Shown piece after piece: positions 14,281 to 14,455 of a stretch of DNA of 14,455 nt; within the stretch, counting starts at the first letter, position 1, and every line of letters starts with the position of its first letter. The stretch spans positions 1 to 14,455 of the forward strand of contig JABMPG010000184.1 in NCBI GenBank assembly GCA_013203855.1, in the 5' to 3' direction. Position numbers and translations under genes: made by a program. Source of the stretch: a bacterium. GTDB taxonomy: Bacteria; Sumerlaeota; Sumerlaeia; UBA8349. Below the pieces are notes generated by a model. It was not told where the DNA came from. It did no database searches and saw only the letters and a program-made list of their open reading frames with translations.

Positions 14281-14455
14281 ACGACCGGATCCCTTCTGTC
14301 AGAACTGCCGCCAGCCCCTCGTGGCATTCGAACTCGAGGGCGTGGAGATCGACCGCTGCCCGGCCTGCGGGGGGACATGGCTCAACGCCGGCGAGATCGA
14401 GCAGATCGCTCTCAAGGCAGGCGTCACCCCCGGCCCCCTCACCCGAGCCCTCGCC
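14267..14455 (+). CDS. Zinc-ribbon (zf-TFIIB-type) protein, N-terminal part, probable CTG start
   Basis: The last 63 codons encode a zinc ribbon running off the window. A CQNC knuckle (Cys codons at 14297 and 14306) and a CPAC knuckle (14357 and 14366) are followed by GGTWLNAGEIEQI, the typical C-P-x-C-x-G-x-W-L-x-x-x-E-[IL] signature of the zf-TFIIB family (Pfam-type TFIIB zinc finger). The four cysteines should bind one zinc ion. Some such proteins continue into a membrane domain; that part is not visible. Between the in-frame stop at 14174 and the first cysteine there is no ATG, GTG or TTG. GGAGG (14256-14260) lies six bases before a CTG at 14267, giving MKIVRRPDPFCQNC, so a CTG start is proposed. 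It would overlap the DUF4203-like gene by 14 bases. Family confidence is good; the start is a hypothesis. Confidence 0.7.
   Translation, partial: MKIVRRPDPFCQNCRQPLVAFELEGVEIDRCPACGGTWLNAGEIEQIALKAGVTPGPLTRALA

Noticed and set aside
1..14455. CRISPR array, tRNA, rRNA, insertion sequence or prophage genes
   Set aside because: No regularly spaced direct repeats, cloverleaf or rRNA-like sequence, transposase or phage protein was seen on either strand.

Overview
This is a GC-rich stretch of bacterial chromosome carrying eleven genes. Nine are intact or cut only by the window edge, one is frameshifted, and one at the right edge lacks an ordinary start codon. The gene content (a large modular GH16 enzyme with FG-GAP repeats, a formylglycine-type sulfatase, an RGG-tailed PNPase) and the abundant intergenic palindromes suit a Gram-negative polysaccharide degrader, perhaps of the Planctomycetes-Verrucomicrobia-Kiritimatiellota-Lentisphaerota group. 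That placement is an impression from content only; no phylogenetic marker was compared.

Layout. (1) 1-4027, plus strand: the 3' part of a very large secreted or surface multidomain GH16 protein whose start lies left of the window. (2) 4035-4083: a palindrome between convergent genes. (3) 4097-5050, minus: a two-TM coiled-coil protein of unknown function downstream of a canonical thioredoxin (trxA). (4) 5051-5392: a gene-free stretch with a pnp terminator, a candidate sigma-54 promoter for trxA and two matching inverted repeats placed like enhancer sites. (5) 5393-8317, minus: rpsO followed by pnp, the conserved RNA-metabolism pair. They are separated by 366 bases rich in hairpins, and rpsO has a near-consensus sigma-70 promoter. 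(6) 8511-10010, minus: a type I sulfatase without a signal peptide. (7) 10222-12135, plus: a GT-C type membrane glycosyltransferase, convergent with (8) rluD, 12141-13109, minus. (9) 13306-14455, plus: a probable operon of a frameshifted receiver-domain protein, a DUF4203-like membrane protein and the N-terminus of a zinc-ribbon (zf-TFIIB) protein that appears to start at CTG.

How the genes fit together. rpsO-pnp is the classical S15/PNPase unit, and the long structured leader before pnp is the kind of RNA that RNase III and PNPase use for autoregulation in enterobacteria. The GH16 enzyme and the sulfatase could both serve use of sulfated polysaccharide, but they are more than 4 kb apart with housekeeping genes between them, so they are not a clear polysaccharide-utilisation locus. 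I found no CRISPR array, insertion sequence, prophage gene, tRNA or rRNA. The strongest candidates for something undescribed are the trxA upstream region, the pnp leader RNA, the dispersed-looking palindromes at 4035-4083 and 13186-13230, and the CTG start at 14267.
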